Source of the DNA: Methylocystis sp. SC2
GTDB lineage: Bacteria > Pseudomonadota > Alphaproteobacteria > Rhizobiales > Beijerinckiaceae
Direction: 5' to 3'
NCBI RefSeq assembly: GCF_000304315.1
Contig: NC_018485.1
Location: 3,194,501 to 3,258,500 of the forward strand
Length of the DNA stretch: 64,000 nucleotides
Part shown: positions 1-9,769 of the stretch, one piece after another
How the letters are laid out: each line of letters starts with the position of its first letter
Position numbering within the stretch: the first letter of the stretch is position 1
Position numbers and translations under genes: made by a program
Notes under the pieces: generated by a model
Database searches by the model: none
What the model was told of the DNA's origin: nothing
Seen by the model: the letters and a program-made list of their open reading frames with translations, nothing else

Positions 1-2596
1 AAAGATTTTCCTGCGCGACGATATGCTTGAGCCGAGCTTCAATGAGGCCGCGGCGCCGCGACTCCATCGTGCGCCAGGACCGCAGCGCCGAGAGAAGCCG
101 TGCGGACACCTGGGGATTCTTCGGATCGACTTCGAGAACCACGGCCGTCAGCAAATCATATCCTGATCCGTCGAGCGCATGAAAGCGCGTGAGATTGCCG
201 TTCGCGAAGGCGCCGATCAAAGCGCGTACGCGGTTGGGGTTGCTCATCGAGAATTCCCGATGCGTCATCAGACCCAATACGCGCTGAGTGGTCGCCGCTT
301 CCGGAATCATCGCCTGCAGCGAGAACCATTTGTCGATGACGAGCGCGTCTCCGGCATATTGGTCGTAGAACCGTGCGAAGGCCTCCTCGCGCGCATGGCC
401 GCCCAGAAGCGCCAATGTCGCCAGCGCGGCGAGCTTGTCGGTCATATTCCCCGCGGCTTCAAACTGCGCCGTGGCCAAGGATCGGCCTTTTTCAGCGTCG
501 CCCGCAGCCAGAAGATCGAGCGTCACGTTGCGCAAAGCGCGGCGTCCCGCGCTCGCGGCGTCGGGCGTAAAGGCGCCGGCGGCGGAAAAGCGCGCGTAGA
601 TCGCGTCGAGCTCTGAAGCGAGCGACCTGCCGATCTCCGCGCGCAACGCCATGCGGGCGTCGAAGAGCTGATCCGGGTCGACGTCGCTTCCCTTTTCGCG
701 CGCAAGGTCGATGTCCGACGGCAGCGACAACGCCTGTGCGACCAGAGCCGGATCGTCCTCGGCCTTGGCGAGCAGCGTTCGCAGTGCTTCGCTCAGTCCT
801 CGGGCTTCCAACGCGCCGGTTTCGAGCCGACCGAAGATCGCCCGCAAGGCGAGGCTTTGCGACGCCTGCCAGCGATTGAACGGATCGTCGTCACAGGCGA
901 GCAGTCGTTCGAGATCCTCGCTCGTCGGCGCGGGCTCGAGGCGCACAGGCGCGGAAAAGCCGCGCAGCAGCGAGACCACGGGCCGTGACGGAATCTCGCG
1001 GAAACGGATGGCGCGCTCGGCGCGGTCGAGTTCGATCAGGCCACGGGCGAGTTCGGTCGGCGCGGCGTCTTCGCTGACGAGATCGAGCTTTTGCCCATTC
1101 TCGCCAAAGAGCGCCAGCGCCAGCGGAATGACGACGGGCTTCTTCTCGCTTTGGCCAGGCGTCGGGGGCGTCTGCTGACGCAGCTTCAAGGCGAACGTTC
1201 CGGCGGCGGGATCGTAGTCGCCTGACGTCGTCACCACAGGCGTTCCCGCCTGACTGTACCAAAGCGCAAAATGCGTCAGGTCGCGTCCGGATGCGGCGGC
1301 GAAGCAGGAGAGGAAATCTTCGATCGTCGCGGCCGTCCCGTCGAAGCGTTCGAAATAGAGATCCATGCCGCGGCGGAAGTTGTCTTCGCCGATCAACGTC
1401 CGCAACATGCGGATGATTTCAGCGCCCTTCTCGTAAACGGTCGACGTGTAGAAATTGTTGATTTCTTGATAGACGTCCGGACGCACGGGATGCGCGAGCG
1501 GACCGGCGTCTTCGGGAAATTGCGCGAGGCGCAGGCCGCGCACGTCGCCGATGCGCTCCACCGCGCGCGAACGCATGTCGGCGGAAAACTCCTGGTCGCG
1601 GAAAACCGTCAGCCCTTCCTTGAGGCAGAGCTGGAACCAGTCGCGGCAGGTGATGCGATTGCCCGTCCAATTGTGGAAATATTCATGCGCGATGACTCCT
1701 TCGATGCCGGCGTAATCGCCGTCGGTCGCGGTGTCGGGCGAGGCGAGCACATATTTGTCGTTGAAGATGTTGAGGCCCTTGTTCTCCATGGCGCCCATGT
1801 TGAAGTCCGAGACGGCGACGATGTTGAACACGTCGAGATCATATTCGCGGCCGAATTTCTCTTCGTCCCAGCGCATCGAGCGCTTCAGCGCGTCCATCGC
1901 ATAGGCTGCGCGCGATTCCTTGCCATGTTCGACGTAGATGGCCAGTTCGACGCCACGGCCCGACATCGTCGTGAATCCGTCGCGCACAACGCCCAGATCG
2001 CCGCCCACGAGCGCGAACAGATAAGAGGGCTTCGGGAACGGATCGCGCCAGAGAGCGTAGTGGCGATTGCTTCCTGCGACGTCGCCATGCTCGACCGGAT
2101 TGCCGTTCGACAGCAGGATCGGCGCTTCGCTTTTGTCGGCTTCGATGCGCGTGGTATAGACGCTGAGCACGTCGGGCCGGTCTAGGAAATAGGTGATGCG
2201 GCGAAAACCTTCCGCCTCGCACTGCGTGCAATAGGCCGAGCCGGAGCGATAGAGCCCGGAAAGCTGCGTATTGCCGCTCGGATTGAGCTCCGTGTCGATT
2301 TCCAGAGTGAAAGGCGCGTCGGGAATTTTGGCGAGAGTAAGGCGATCCTGCGTCGCCTCATATTCGCCGGGGCCGAGCGTGCGGCCGTCGAGCTTCACGC
2401 CCAGCAGCATCAACTCGTCGCCGTCGAGCACGAGTGGCGCTGAAGAATCCCCGGCTGGATTGCGGCGCAGCGCCAGTCGCGCGGAGACGCGGGTCTTGCT
2501 CGGATGCAGGCTGAAATCGAGTTCGACCGAATCGATCGCGAAATCCGCAGGACGGTAATCGGCCAGCCGAATGGCGGCGGTCGAAGGATGACGCAT
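1..2596 (-). CDS. pepN: Aminopeptidase N (M1 family zinc metallopeptidase), 3' end cut by window edge
   Basis: Cytoplasmic broad-specificity aminopeptidase that removes N-terminal residues from peptides. The frame is open from the ATG at 2596, with GAGGAG seven bases upstream, down to base 2 without a stop. About 865 residues are visible and only roughly the last 15 residues of the family are missing. The exopeptidase motif GAMENKG is at about residues 268-274 and the zinc site HEYFHNW at about 304-310, with the second zinc-ligand glutamate in the following LKEGLTVF stretch. CTQCEAEGFR near residue 120 is typical of the E. coli PepN subgroup. It is divergent from the efflux operon that starts at 2903. 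Other frames across this region are shadows. Confidence 0.95.
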   Translation of the reverse strand, partial: MRHPSTAAIRLADYRPADFAIDSVELDFSLHPSKTRVSARLALRRNPAGDSSAPLVLDGDELMLLGVKLDGRTLGPGEYEATQDRLTLAKIPDAPFTLEIDTELNPSGNTQLSGLYRSGSAYCTQCEAEGFRRITYFLDRPDVLSVYTTRIEADKSEAPILLSNGNPVEHGDVAGSNRHYALWRDPFPKPSYLFALVGGDLGVVRDGFTTMSGRGVELAIYVEHGKESRAAYAMDALKRSMRWDEEKFGREYDLDVFNIVAVSDFNMGAMENKGLNIFNDKYVLASPDTATDGDYAGIEGVIAHEYFHNWTGNRITCRDWFQLCLKEGLTVFRDQEFSADMRSRAVERIGDVRGLRLAQFPEDAGPLAHPVRPDVYQEINNFYTSTVYEKGAEIIRMLRTLIGEDNFRRGMDLYFERFDGTAATIEDFLSCFAAASGRDLTHFALWYSQAGTPVVTTSGDYDPAAGTFALKLRQQTPPTPGQSEKKPVVIPLALALFGENGQKLDLVSEDAAPTELARGLIELDRAERAIRFREIPSRPVVSLLRGFSAPVRLEPAPTSEDLERLLACDDDPFNRWQASQSLALRAIFGRLETGALEARGLSEALRTLLAKAEDDPALVAQALSLPSDIDLAREKGSDVDPDQLFDARMALRAEIGRSLASELDAIYARFSAAGAFTPDAASAGRRALRNVTLDLLAAGDAEKGRSLATAQFEAAGNMTDKLAALATLALLGGHAREEAFARFYDQYAGDALVIDKWFSLQAMIPEAATTQRVLGLMTHREFSMSNPNRVRALIGAFANGNLTRFHALDGSGYDLLTAVVLEVDPKNPQVSARLLSALRSWRTMESRRRGLIEARLKHIVAQENL

Positions 2597-2902
2597 TGCG
2601 CTCCTCAGGGCTAGGGTGACGGTTTCTTGAATGATTATAGGACCTGCACGCTGATTTGCGACGGTCGGAGCGGCCGAAAACACGCACGCGCAAGCTATTT
2701 TTTCTGGAAAATCTCCGGCGAAGGGCCGAATTGCCTTGAGCCCGTCGCCGCGTCCGGGCAAGATAAACGTCATCGCGGCGCCGTAGGAATGCGGCGGCCG
2801 CTGTTGCGCGCGTCACTTCAGTGCGCACCGCTTCGCCTCTGGAACGCGTCCCGCTGCCCTCGACAGCGGAAGGCAGGCGGACGGCCTGTAAAGCGAAGGT
2901 TC
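2597..2902. other. Divergent intergenic region, no gene seen
   Basis: A 306-base gap between the divergently transcribed pepN and efflux operon. It must hold both promoters, but I could not pick out a convincing -35/-10 pair, operator or hairpin. A T-rich patch near 2695-2705 is the only local drop in GC. No metal-responsive regulator gene (MerR, CueR or two-component) lies next to it. Confidence 0.5.
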
Positions 2903-4072
2903 ATGATCACACACATGCGGCGGGCGCCTGCTCCTTTCTTTGGCCTTTGCATTCTCTCGGGCTTTTTCATTCTCGGCGGCCTTCTGAGCTTCAGCGCCCC
3001 ACCAGCGCAAGCCGCCCCCGCCGAGACACAGAACCTGCAGCCGATCCTCGTCAAAATCAGCGAAGATCAGATGCGCGTCGCCGGCGTCGAGACTCAGCCC
3101 ATCGAGCGGGAGTCGGGCATGGGCGAACTCGTCGTGCCGGGCGTCGTCGCCGTGCCGCCGCAACAGCTGCTGATCGTGGCGGCCCCCGCCGCCGGCCTGG
3201 TCGAGACTCTGCTCGTCGCAATCGACGAGGATGTCAAACAGGGCGCCCCGATCGCGACGCTGAAGTCGTCGGAGCTCATCGAGGCCCAGCGCGCCTTCCT
3301 GCACGCTGTCTCGGAGGCGAATCTCGCGGCCGAGAAGCTGCGGCGCGACGAGCAGCTGTTCAAGGAACATATCATCGCCGAGCGGCGGTTGATCGTCACG
3401 CGCGCCGAGGCGACTCAGGCGCGCTCGGCGCTGGATGAGCGCAGACAAATTCTGTCGCTGGCCGGCATGACCGATCAGGAGATCGATTCGCTTCAGCGCG
3501 AGCGCAAGCTGGCGAGCTCGCTCGTCGTGCGCGCGCCGGTCACCGGCACCGTCCTGCAGCGGCACGGCACGACGGGCGAACGCGTGCAGGCGTCGGCGCC
3601 GCTCATCACGATTGCGCGGCTCGACCCCATTTGGGTCAATCTGCAGGTGCCCCTTGGCCGCGCCGCTGCGCTCGACAACGTCGCCCGCGTGCATGTGCCC
3701 TTGGCGGGCATCGACGGCAGACTCATCCGCATCGGCCGCACCGTGGACGCGGCGACGCAGTCGGTCACGGCCGTCGCCGAATTTCGGACGGGAGCGAGTC
3801 CGCTGCGCCCTGGCCAAGCGGTCCAGGCGATCCTGCGCCTTAAAGGCGGCGGCGATACGCAGTGGCGGGTTTCCGCGGACGCTCTGGTGAACTTCAAAAA
3901 TCACAATTGGGTGTTCGTGCGCTCGCCGGAAGGCTTTGTCGCGACCCCGGTGACGCTACTTTCCGAGACGCCGCAGTCCGCGTCCGTCCAGGGCGCGCTC
4001 AAGGCGGGCGAGCGCGTCGCGACCCGCGGCCTGCTGACCTTGCTGGCGGAACTCGCCGAGGCCGAAAGGTGA
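2903..4072 (+). CDS. RND efflux periplasmic adaptor (membrane fusion protein, CusB/CzcB type)
   Basis: Periplasmic adaptor that links an inner-membrane RND pump to an outer-membrane channel. The start is the ATG at 2903, preceded by AAGG; 389 residues. The N-terminus has a signal peptide or anchor (hydrophobic residues about 12-30, then AQAAP). A lipoyl-like half-motif near LKSSELIEAQRAFL, an alpha-helical hairpin at about residues 125-190, a second barrel half at VVRAPVTGTVLQRHG and the beta-barrel domain LDPIWVNLQVP follow in the usual order. No Met-rich N-terminal metal-binding segment is visible, so copper/silver specificity is not shown. It is first in a tight three-gene operon, 9 bases before the pump gene. 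Confidence 0.88.
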   Translation: MITHMRRAPAPFFGLCILSGFFILGGLLSFSAPPAQAAPAETQNLQPILVKISEDQMRVAGVETQPIERESGMGELVVPGVVAVPPQQLLIVAAPAAGLVETLLVAIDEDVKQGAPIATLKSSELIEAQRAFLHAVSEANLAAEKLRRDEQLFKEHIIAERRLIVTRAEATQARSALDERRQILSLAGMTDQEIDSLQRERKLASSLVVRAPVTGTVLQRHGTTGERVQASAPLITIARLDPIWVNLQVPLGRAAALDNVARVHVPLAGIDGRLIRIGRTVDAATQSVTAVAEFRTGASPLRPGQAVQAILRLKGGGDTQWRVSADALVNFKNHNWVFVRSPEGFVATPVTLLSETPQSASVQGALKAGERVATRGLLTLLAELAEAER

Positions 4073-4081
4073 TGATGCGCG

Positions 4082-7000
4082 ATGCTTGAAAGACTGATCC
4101 GTGTCGCGCTCCAGCAGCGGCTGCTCGTCTTTCTCGGCGCGCTCGGCCTCGCCGCCTGGGGGGCCGTCAGCTATTTCAAACTGCCGATCGACGCATTCCC
4201 TGACGTCGCGCCGGTGCAGGTGCTGGTCGCGATGCGCGCCCCGGGCCTCACGCCAGAGGAGTTGGAGGCGCGCGTCACCGTCCCGATCGAGATCGCGGCG
4301 AAAGGCATTCCCAGCCTCGTTCGCATGCGCTCGACGACGCGTTATTCGGTGACGCTGATCACCTTCGAATTTTCCGAAGGGACCGACATCTATTGGGCGC
4401 GCGCGCAGGTCAACGAGCGTCTGGCGCAAGCGCAAAGCCAGTTGCCGGACGGCGTTTCCGGCGGCCTCGCGCCGATCGTCACGCCGCTTGGCGAGATGGT
4501 GATGTTCACCATCGTCGGCGGCGATCTCACGCCGACGGAGCAACGCACGCTGCTCGATTGGACGATACGCCCCGCCATCCGCGGCCTGCCCGGCGTCGCC
4601 GATCTCAACGTGCTCGGCGGCTTCGTGCGCACGTTTGAAGTCGCGCCTTCGCCTGCCGCGATGGCGTCTCGCGGCGTCACCGTGGAGATGCTCCAGTCGG
4701 CGCTCTCCAACAACAATAAGAATGACGGCGCGGGGCGCGTGCGCGATGGCGAGGAAGCGCTGCTGGTGCGCGCCGAAGGCCGCCTGCGGTCGCTCGATGA
4801 GATCCGATCCGTCGTCATCGCCGCGCGGGACACCGGCATCGTGCGCGTCGGCGACGTCGCCGACGTGCGCAACGGCGCGTTGCCACGCAACGGCGTTGTC
4901 GTGCGCAACGGCGAAGGCGAGGCGGTGTGGGGACTCGTTCTCGGCCTGCGCGGCGCGGACGCGCGCATGGTGGTTAATGGCGTGAAGGAGCGCCTGGCCG
5001 AAATCGAGCCGACGCTGCCGAACGGGGCCAAAATCGAAATCTTCTACGATCGCAGCGAATTGATCGGCAAAGCGGTATGGACCGTGCAGAAGGTGCTGAT
5101 CGAGGCGATCGTCCTCGTCGTCATCTTGCTCGTCTTGTTCCTTGGCGATCTTCGCGCCGCGGTCGTCGTTTCGGTCATTTTGCCGCTCGCCGCGCTCTCG
5201 ACATTTGGCGTCATGCGCTGGTGGGGCCTCTCGGCGAACATCATGTCGCTCGGCGGTCTGGCGATCGCGATCGGACTTCTGGTCGACTGCGCGGTCGTCG
5301 TCGTCGAAAACGTCGAACATCGCATGGCGCATGCGCATGACGTCAGCCTCTCCGACCGCATTTTCATGACTCTCGAAGCGACTCGCGAGGTCGCCGTCCC
5401 GCTCACGTCCGGCGTCATCATCATCGTCACGGTGTTCCTGCCGCTGCTGTCTCTCGAAGGACTCGAAGGTCGGCTGTTCGCGCCGGTGGCGCTGACCATC
5501 GCCTTTGCGCTCGGATCGGCGCTCCTGCTGTCCCTTACCGTCGTGCCGGCGCTCAGCGCGACGCTGCTGAAGCCGGGCCACGCCGACGAGCCGTGGCTGG
5601 TGCGCAAGATCGCCGCCGTCTACGAGCCCTTGCTCAAGCGCTCGCTCGACAAGCCCTTGATCGTCGGCGCCGCCGCCGTCATCGGCCTCGTCGTCGCCTT
5701 CACCGCCTATGCGGGCATCGGCCAGACCTTTATGCCGGTGATGAACGAAGGCACGCCCGTCATCACCATCCGCAAACATCCGACGATCAGCGTCAATATG
5801 GCCGCGGAGACCGACATGCGCATTCAGCGCGCGATCATGGAGCGGGTGCCGGAGGTCAAGGGCATGATGGCCCGGGCCGGCGCCGACGAACTCGGCATCG
5901 ATCCGGTCGGCCTCAACGACACCGATAATTTCCTGACGCTGGCGCCGCAAAGCGAATGGCGCGGCAAGGATATAGATTGGCTGATGGGCGAGATTCGCGC
6001 CGTGCTCGACAGCATGCCGGGCATTTCCTACGCCTTTTCGCAGCCGATCGACATGCGCGTGCAGGAAATGATCATCGGCGCCCGCGGCGACGTCGTCGTC
6101 AAGATATTTGGCGATGATATCGATGAGCTCAATCGTCTCACGCGCGAGGTCGCGGCGACCTTGCGCAAGATCAGGGGGGCGCGCGACGTGTTTGGCCTGC
6201 AGAACGACGGCATGCGCTATCTCACGGCGCGCGTCGACCGGCTGGCCGCCGGGCGCTTTGGCCTCAACGCCGGCGAGATTCAGGACGCGCTGCGCGTATG
6301 GGTCGACGGTCAGCCGGTGGGCATCGTCCTCGAAGGGCCGATCCGCACGCCGCTCGTCATCCGCGGCTCTGAAGTCTCGCGCCGCTCGTCCGTCGACTTC
6401 GCGCGGCTGCCGATGGTTTCATCTGAAGGCAAAGTCGTCGAACTGTCGCAACTCGCCGACGTGCGCGTGGAGAACGGACCGATCCAGATCATTCGTGAGG
6501 AAGGCCGTCGCTTCGCCACGGTCCTCGCCAATGTGACGGGACGCGATCTTGTCGGATTCGTCGACGAGGCCAAGAAGGCCGTCGCCAAAAACGTAAAGAC
6601 GCCGCCGGGATATCGCTATCAATGGGGCGGCCAATTCGAGAATCAGCAGCGCGCATCGGCGCGGCTCGCGATCGTCGTGCCGATCGCGATGGCGCTGATT
6701 TTCCTCTTGCTTTATCTAACCTTCAACTCGGTGCTGCAGGCGACGCTGGTGTTCTGCAATGTGCCCTTCGCGGCGATCGGCGGCATTTTGGGCCTGTGGC
6801 TGTCGGGAGAATTCATGTCAGTGCCCTCGTCGGTCGGCTTCATTGCGCTTGTCGGCATCGCCGTGCTCAACGGCGTCGTGCTCATCTCCTACATCAACAA
6901 GCTTGTGGCCGAAGGCACGCGCAGCACGCGCGAGGCGGTGTTGGAGGGCGCGCGTCGGCGCATGCGGCCCGTCTTGCTCACCGCGACCATCGCGGCCTTC

Positions 7001-7228
7001 GGCTTGATCCCGTTCCTGTTCGCGCATGGGCCCGGCGCCGAGATCCAGCGCCCGCTCGCCATCGTCGTCATCGGGGGGCTGATCTCGGCCACGGTGTTGA
7101 CCTTGATCCTGCTGCCGATTCTTTACGATCGCACCGCCAATCTCGGCTTGGTCATTCGTCAGAAGTTCCGCGCGCGCGCGATGCGGCGACCAGCGCCAAT
7201 GCGTGCGCGCGAGGACGCGCGCGCATGA
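4082..7228 (+). CDS. Heavy-metal-class RND efflux pump (CusA/CzcA family)
   Basis: Inner-membrane proton-driven RND transporter of 1048 residues, the normal size for the family. The N-terminal helix (residues about 10-30) leads into KLPIDAFPDVAPVQV, a motif typical of heavy-metal-efflux RND pumps. A TM4 segment reads GLLVDCAVVVVEN, where the acidic residue of the proton relay (VD) is followed by Cys rather than the Ala or Gly of classical CusA and CzcA. The duplicated halves and a large periplasmic loop (about residues 560-870) are present, and the C-terminal half ends in the expected helix bundle. The substrate metal cannot be assigned from sequence alone. It overlaps the channel gene by 4 bases (ATGA), indicating translational coupling. 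Confidence 0.92.
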   Translation: MLERLIRVALQQRLLVFLGALGLAAWGAVSYFKLPIDAFPDVAPVQVLVAMRAPGLTPEELEARVTVPIEIAAKGIPSLVRMRSTTRYSVTLITFEFSEGTDIYWARAQVNERLAQAQSQLPDGVSGGLAPIVTPLGEMVMFTIVGGDLTPTEQRTLLDWTIRPAIRGLPGVADLNVLGGFVRTFEVAPSPAAMASRGVTVEMLQSALSNNNKNDGAGRVRDGEEALLVRAEGRLRSLDEIRSVVIAARDTGIVRVGDVADVRNGALPRNGVVVRNGEGEAVWGLVLGLRGADARMVVNGVKERLAEIEPTLPNGAKIEIFYDRSELIGKAVWTVQKVLIEAIVLVVILLVLFLGDLRAAVVVSVILPLAALSTFGVMRWWGLSANIMSLGGLAIAIGLLVDCAVVVVENVEHRMAHAHDVSLSDRIFMTLEATREVAVPLTSGVIIIVTVFLPLLSLEGLEGRLFAPVALTIAFALGSALLLSLTVVPALSATLLKPGHADEPWLVRKIAAVYEPLLKRSLDKPLIVGAAAVIGLVVAFTAYAGIGQTFMPVMNEGTPVITIRKHPTISVNMAAETDMRIQRAIMERVPEVKGMMARAGADELGIDPVGLNDTDNFLTLAPQSEWRGKDIDWLMGEIRAVLDSMPGISYAFSQPIDMRVQEMIIGARGDVVVKIFGDDIDELNRLTREVAATLRKIRGARDVFGLQNDGMRYLTARVDRLAAGRFGLNAGEIQDALRVWVDGQPVGIVLEGPIRTPLVIRGSEVSRRSSVDFARLPMVSSEGKVVELSQLADVRVENGPIQIIREEGRRFATVLANVTGRDLVGFVDEAKKAVAKNVKTPPGYRYQWGGQFENQQRASARLAIVVPIAMALIFLLLYLTFNSVLQATLVFCNVPFAAIGGILGLWLSGEFMSVPSSVGFIALVGIAVLNGVVLISYINKLVAEGTRSTREAVLEGARRRMRPVLLTATIAAFGLIPFLFAHGPGAEIQRPLAIVVIGGLISATVLTLILLPILYDRTANLGLVIRQKFRARAMRRPAPMRAREDARA

Positions 7229-8595
7229 GGATGGGCGCGGTCTACACGGCGTTTTTCTTGGTTGCGTTCGCTTCGCCTTTCGAGACGCGAGTCTTTGCGC
7301 AGGAGCAGGGCGAGCCGGCGGAGATGCAGATCAAAGCGTCTGTCAAAGCTGCGCCCAAGAAACCGCCCGCGACATCGCCCAAGAAAGCCCGTGTTCGGGC
7401 GCCGGCCAGGCGAAGCGGCGGCGTGTTGGCGAAACACCTTGAGATGGCCGTCCTGGTCGATGCGCAGAGCCGTTCGCTCGAGGCGCAGTTTCGCGCCATA
7501 TCGGCGCGCTACGCGACGGCCAATTCGATCACCCCCGGATCGCCTTATTTCGCGGGCTATCAGCGTAACGCCGCCGCCGGCAATTTACGCAACTACAATG
7601 AAACCGAAATCGAGGCCGGCATGCCCTTGTGGTTGCCCGGACAGCGGGACGCCTTCGCGGGCACGGTGTCCACCGGTCTCGTCGAGGTTGAAGAGCGGCT
7701 GGCGCTTCGCCGACTGGAAGTCGCCGGCGTTTTGCGCGACGCATGGTGGAACGCGCAGCGCGCGGCGCGGGAAGTTTCCGTCGCACGCAATCGCGTCGCC
7801 ACCGCGCGCGACATCGGCGCCGATATGACTCGCCGCGTGGAGCTTGGCGACGCCGCCCAGACCGATGCGCTGCTGGCGAAGAATGAAACGCTCGCCGCCG
7901 AAACGGAGCTGGCGCAGTCCGAGGGCGCGGTGAAAGTCGCGCGGATCACCTACATGGCCTTGACCGGCGGCGCGCCGCCTGATGGCGCGCTGGAGTCGGT
8001 CCGGCCGCCCATCGACATTGAGGATCACCCGGCGCTGCGCACGCCTCTCGCGGCGCTGGCGCGCGCGCGCGCCCAGGTGGAGCTTGTCGATGCGACGCCG
8101 ATCGACAGCCCCGAGATCGGTATTTTCGGGCGGCAGGAACATAATGATCAATATGCGACCGACCGATCGCTCGATCCGTCTGAACGTATCACCAACCAAC
8201 GCACCGATGCGACGACAGTTGGCGTCCGCTTACGCATTCCACTGCCGACCGCCGGACGAAATGAGCCGAGGCGCGCCGAGGCGCTCGCCGAGATGGATCG
8301 CGCCACGGCCGAATATGAGCGCGCGAAGCGAGTCGTTTTTGCGGAAATAAAGGCGGCGCGCGAAGCGCTGGCGGCGGCGCAGCGCGCGGCGAAACTGGCC
8401 AACAGCCGTCTTACCGTCGCCAACGACCAGTTCGAACTGTCGCGCAGAGCCTTCAAACTGGGCGAGATCAGCGCCTTCGATCTTTACCGCGTGCGCCAAA
8501 TTCAACTCGAAGCGCAGCGCATGGAGGCGAACGCCGAGATCAATGTCGGCGTCGCGATCTCACGGCTCAATCAAGCGCAAGGCTACGCCCCTTAG
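7225..8595 (+). CDS. Outer-membrane efflux channel (TolC/OEP family)
   Basis: Outer-membrane factor completing the tripartite efflux system; 456 residues. A signal peptide (about residues 1-25, ending VFAQ) precedes an unusual Lys/Ala/Pro-rich stretch at about residues 32-65, then two repeats of the OEP coiled-coil domain (about 70-270 and 280-450), rich in Ala, Arg and Glu. The second repeat contains the usual LGEISAFDLYRVRQ motif. It overlaps czcA-type gene 4082-7228 by ATGA. Its TAG stop (8593-8595) is also the first three bases of an interspersed repeat, so the present C-terminus may have been set by that insertion. Confidence 0.88.
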   Translation: MRMGAVYTAFFLVAFASPFETRVFAQEQGEPAEMQIKASVKAAPKKPPATSPKKARVRAPARRSGGVLAKHLEMAVLVDAQSRSLEAQFRAISARYATANSITPGSPYFAGYQRNAAAGNLRNYNETEIEAGMPLWLPGQRDAFAGTVSTGLVEVEERLALRRLEVAGVLRDAWWNAQRAAREVSVARNRVATARDIGADMTRRVELGDAAQTDALLAKNETLAAETELAQSEGAVKVARITYMALTGGAPPDGALESVRPPIDIEDHPALRTPLAALARARAQVELVDATPIDSPEIGIFGRQEHNDQYATDRSLDPSERITNQRTDATTVGVRLRIPLPTAGRNEPRRAEALAEMDRATAEYERAKRVVFAEIKAAREALAAAQRAAKLANSRLTVANDQFELSRRAFKLGEISAFDLYRVRQIQLEAQRMEANAEINVGVAISRLNQAQGYAP

Positions 8596-8699
8596 AGCGC
8601 TTCCCGATCACATGGAATCATGTGATCGATCAGGAATCGCTCAAAATAGAAATCTTGTTCTAGTCGAAAAAGCCTATCAACTTTTTCGGAACGTGCTCC
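8593..8699 (+). repeat. Interspersed palindromic repeat, family A, copy 1
   Basis: Begins TAGAGCGCTTCCCGATCACA, contains the perfect inverted pair GATCACATG-GAAT-CATGTGATC, then GGAATCGCT and an AAAAAG...CTTTTTC hairpin, and ends near GTGCTCC. The same unit recurs at 26479-26596 and 38625-38737 (both reversed), 45105-45250 (forward) and as a fragment at 28600. It lies between convergent genes, so it may also act as a transcription stop. Confidence 0.85.
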
Positions 8700-8717
8700 A
8701 TCGATCGGCTGTGCGAT

Positions 8718-9596
8718 TTACGGACATTGGCGCACGAAGTCCGCGATGCGCGAAATCGTCGGCTGATCGAGCAGCAGCGGCGCATGGCCCTGGCCTTCGA
8801 CCCAGGCCCGCTCCAGGCGCGGCGCGCGCCGCGCCATCTCGTCAAAGACTTCGGGCGAGAGAATGTCGGAGTTCGCGCCGCGAAGGGCGAGAATCGGAAC
8901 ATCGGACAAGGCGGCGAAGTCGTCCCAATATTCGGCGGGCGCGACGTCGGGCTCAACGCCATCGAGCGTATGCGACAGGTCGGGATCGTAGCGCAGCTGA
9001 ACCTTGCCGTCTTTTTCGACGAAGGTCAGGCGCGCATAGTCCTCCCACTCCTGCGGCGAAACGCCTGAAAAATCGACGCCGGCGGTCATTCGCATCAGCG
9101 CGATCGCTTCGCGCATAGACGGAATGGGCGGCAGCTTGCCGACATAGCGCTTGATGCGCAGCAGGCCGGCATGCTCGATCTTCGGTCCGATGTCGTTGAG
9201 CACCGCGCCGCGCACGACGCCGGGCCGGCGCGCCGCGATGCGCATCGTGTGAAGGCCGCCGCGCGACGTCCCGATGAAGATCGCTTCCCCGACGCCCGCG
9301 TCGGCGAGTTGAGCCTTGATGTCGTCCTGTTCGACGTTGAAGTCGTAGCGTCGCCAGTCCTGATCCCAGTCAGATCCGCCGCGGCCACGATAGTCGAGGG
9401 CGAGAACCCTCCGGCCGTCGGCTTGCAACGTCCTGGCGACGCGGTCGAAATCATCGGCCGAGCGCGCCAGCCCCGGCAGGCAGGCGACCGGGAGCGCACC
9501 CCCGCCGCCCGGCGGCGCCGGATAGTCGAAATAATGCAAGCGGAGCCCGTCGGGCGCGTGAATGTAGCGGCTAAACGGTTCTTGCGCAGACGCCAT
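8718..9596 (-). CDS. Alpha/beta hydrolase
   Basis: 292-residue soluble alpha/beta-hydrolase-fold protein. The nucleophile elbow is GTSRGG (about residues 109-114), the oxyanion region is CLPGLARSADDF near residue 39, and the terminal histidine is in EGQGHAPLL near residue 274. The catalytic acid is probably in GANSDILSPE. The cap segment (about 135-215) is short. No neighbouring gene suggests a substrate, so esterase, lactonase or haloperoxidase-like activity cannot be separated. It is transcribed alone, convergent with the efflux operon and divergent from accA. Confidence 0.85.
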   Translation of the reverse strand: MASAQEPFSRYIHAPDGLRLHYFDYPAPPGGGGALPVACLPGLARSADDFDRVARTLQADGRRVLALDYRGRGGSDWDQDWRRYDFNVEQDDIKAQLADAGVGEAIFIGTSRGGLHTMRIAARRPGVVRGAVLNDIGPKIEHAGLLRIKRYVGKLPPIPSMREAIALMRMTAGVDFSGVSPQEWEDYARLTFVEKDGKVQLRYDPDLSHTLDGVEPDVAPAEYWDDFAALSDVPILALRGANSDILSPEVFDEMARRAPRLERAWVEGQGHAPLLLDQPTISRIADFVRQCP

Positions 9597-9769
9597 GGAA
9601 CGATCATTCCCGCATCGGAAATCTGCCCTGTCGACCGCGACATTGAAGCTCTAATTCGAAATTCGCAACCGCGCCGCCGGCGCTTTGTGTTCCTTGACTT
9701 CAAAGCCGGTTGCGGCGAGTTTGCCCGCGCCCGCGAGGCGACCCTCGCCTAAAGGAAAACGCCGCCGCA

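Noticed and set aside
3956..5950. A 664-residue minus-strand open frame across the efflux genes
   Set aside because: It is antisense to a clear RND pump, has the Arg/Asp/His-rich composition of high-GC shadow frames and no family motif.
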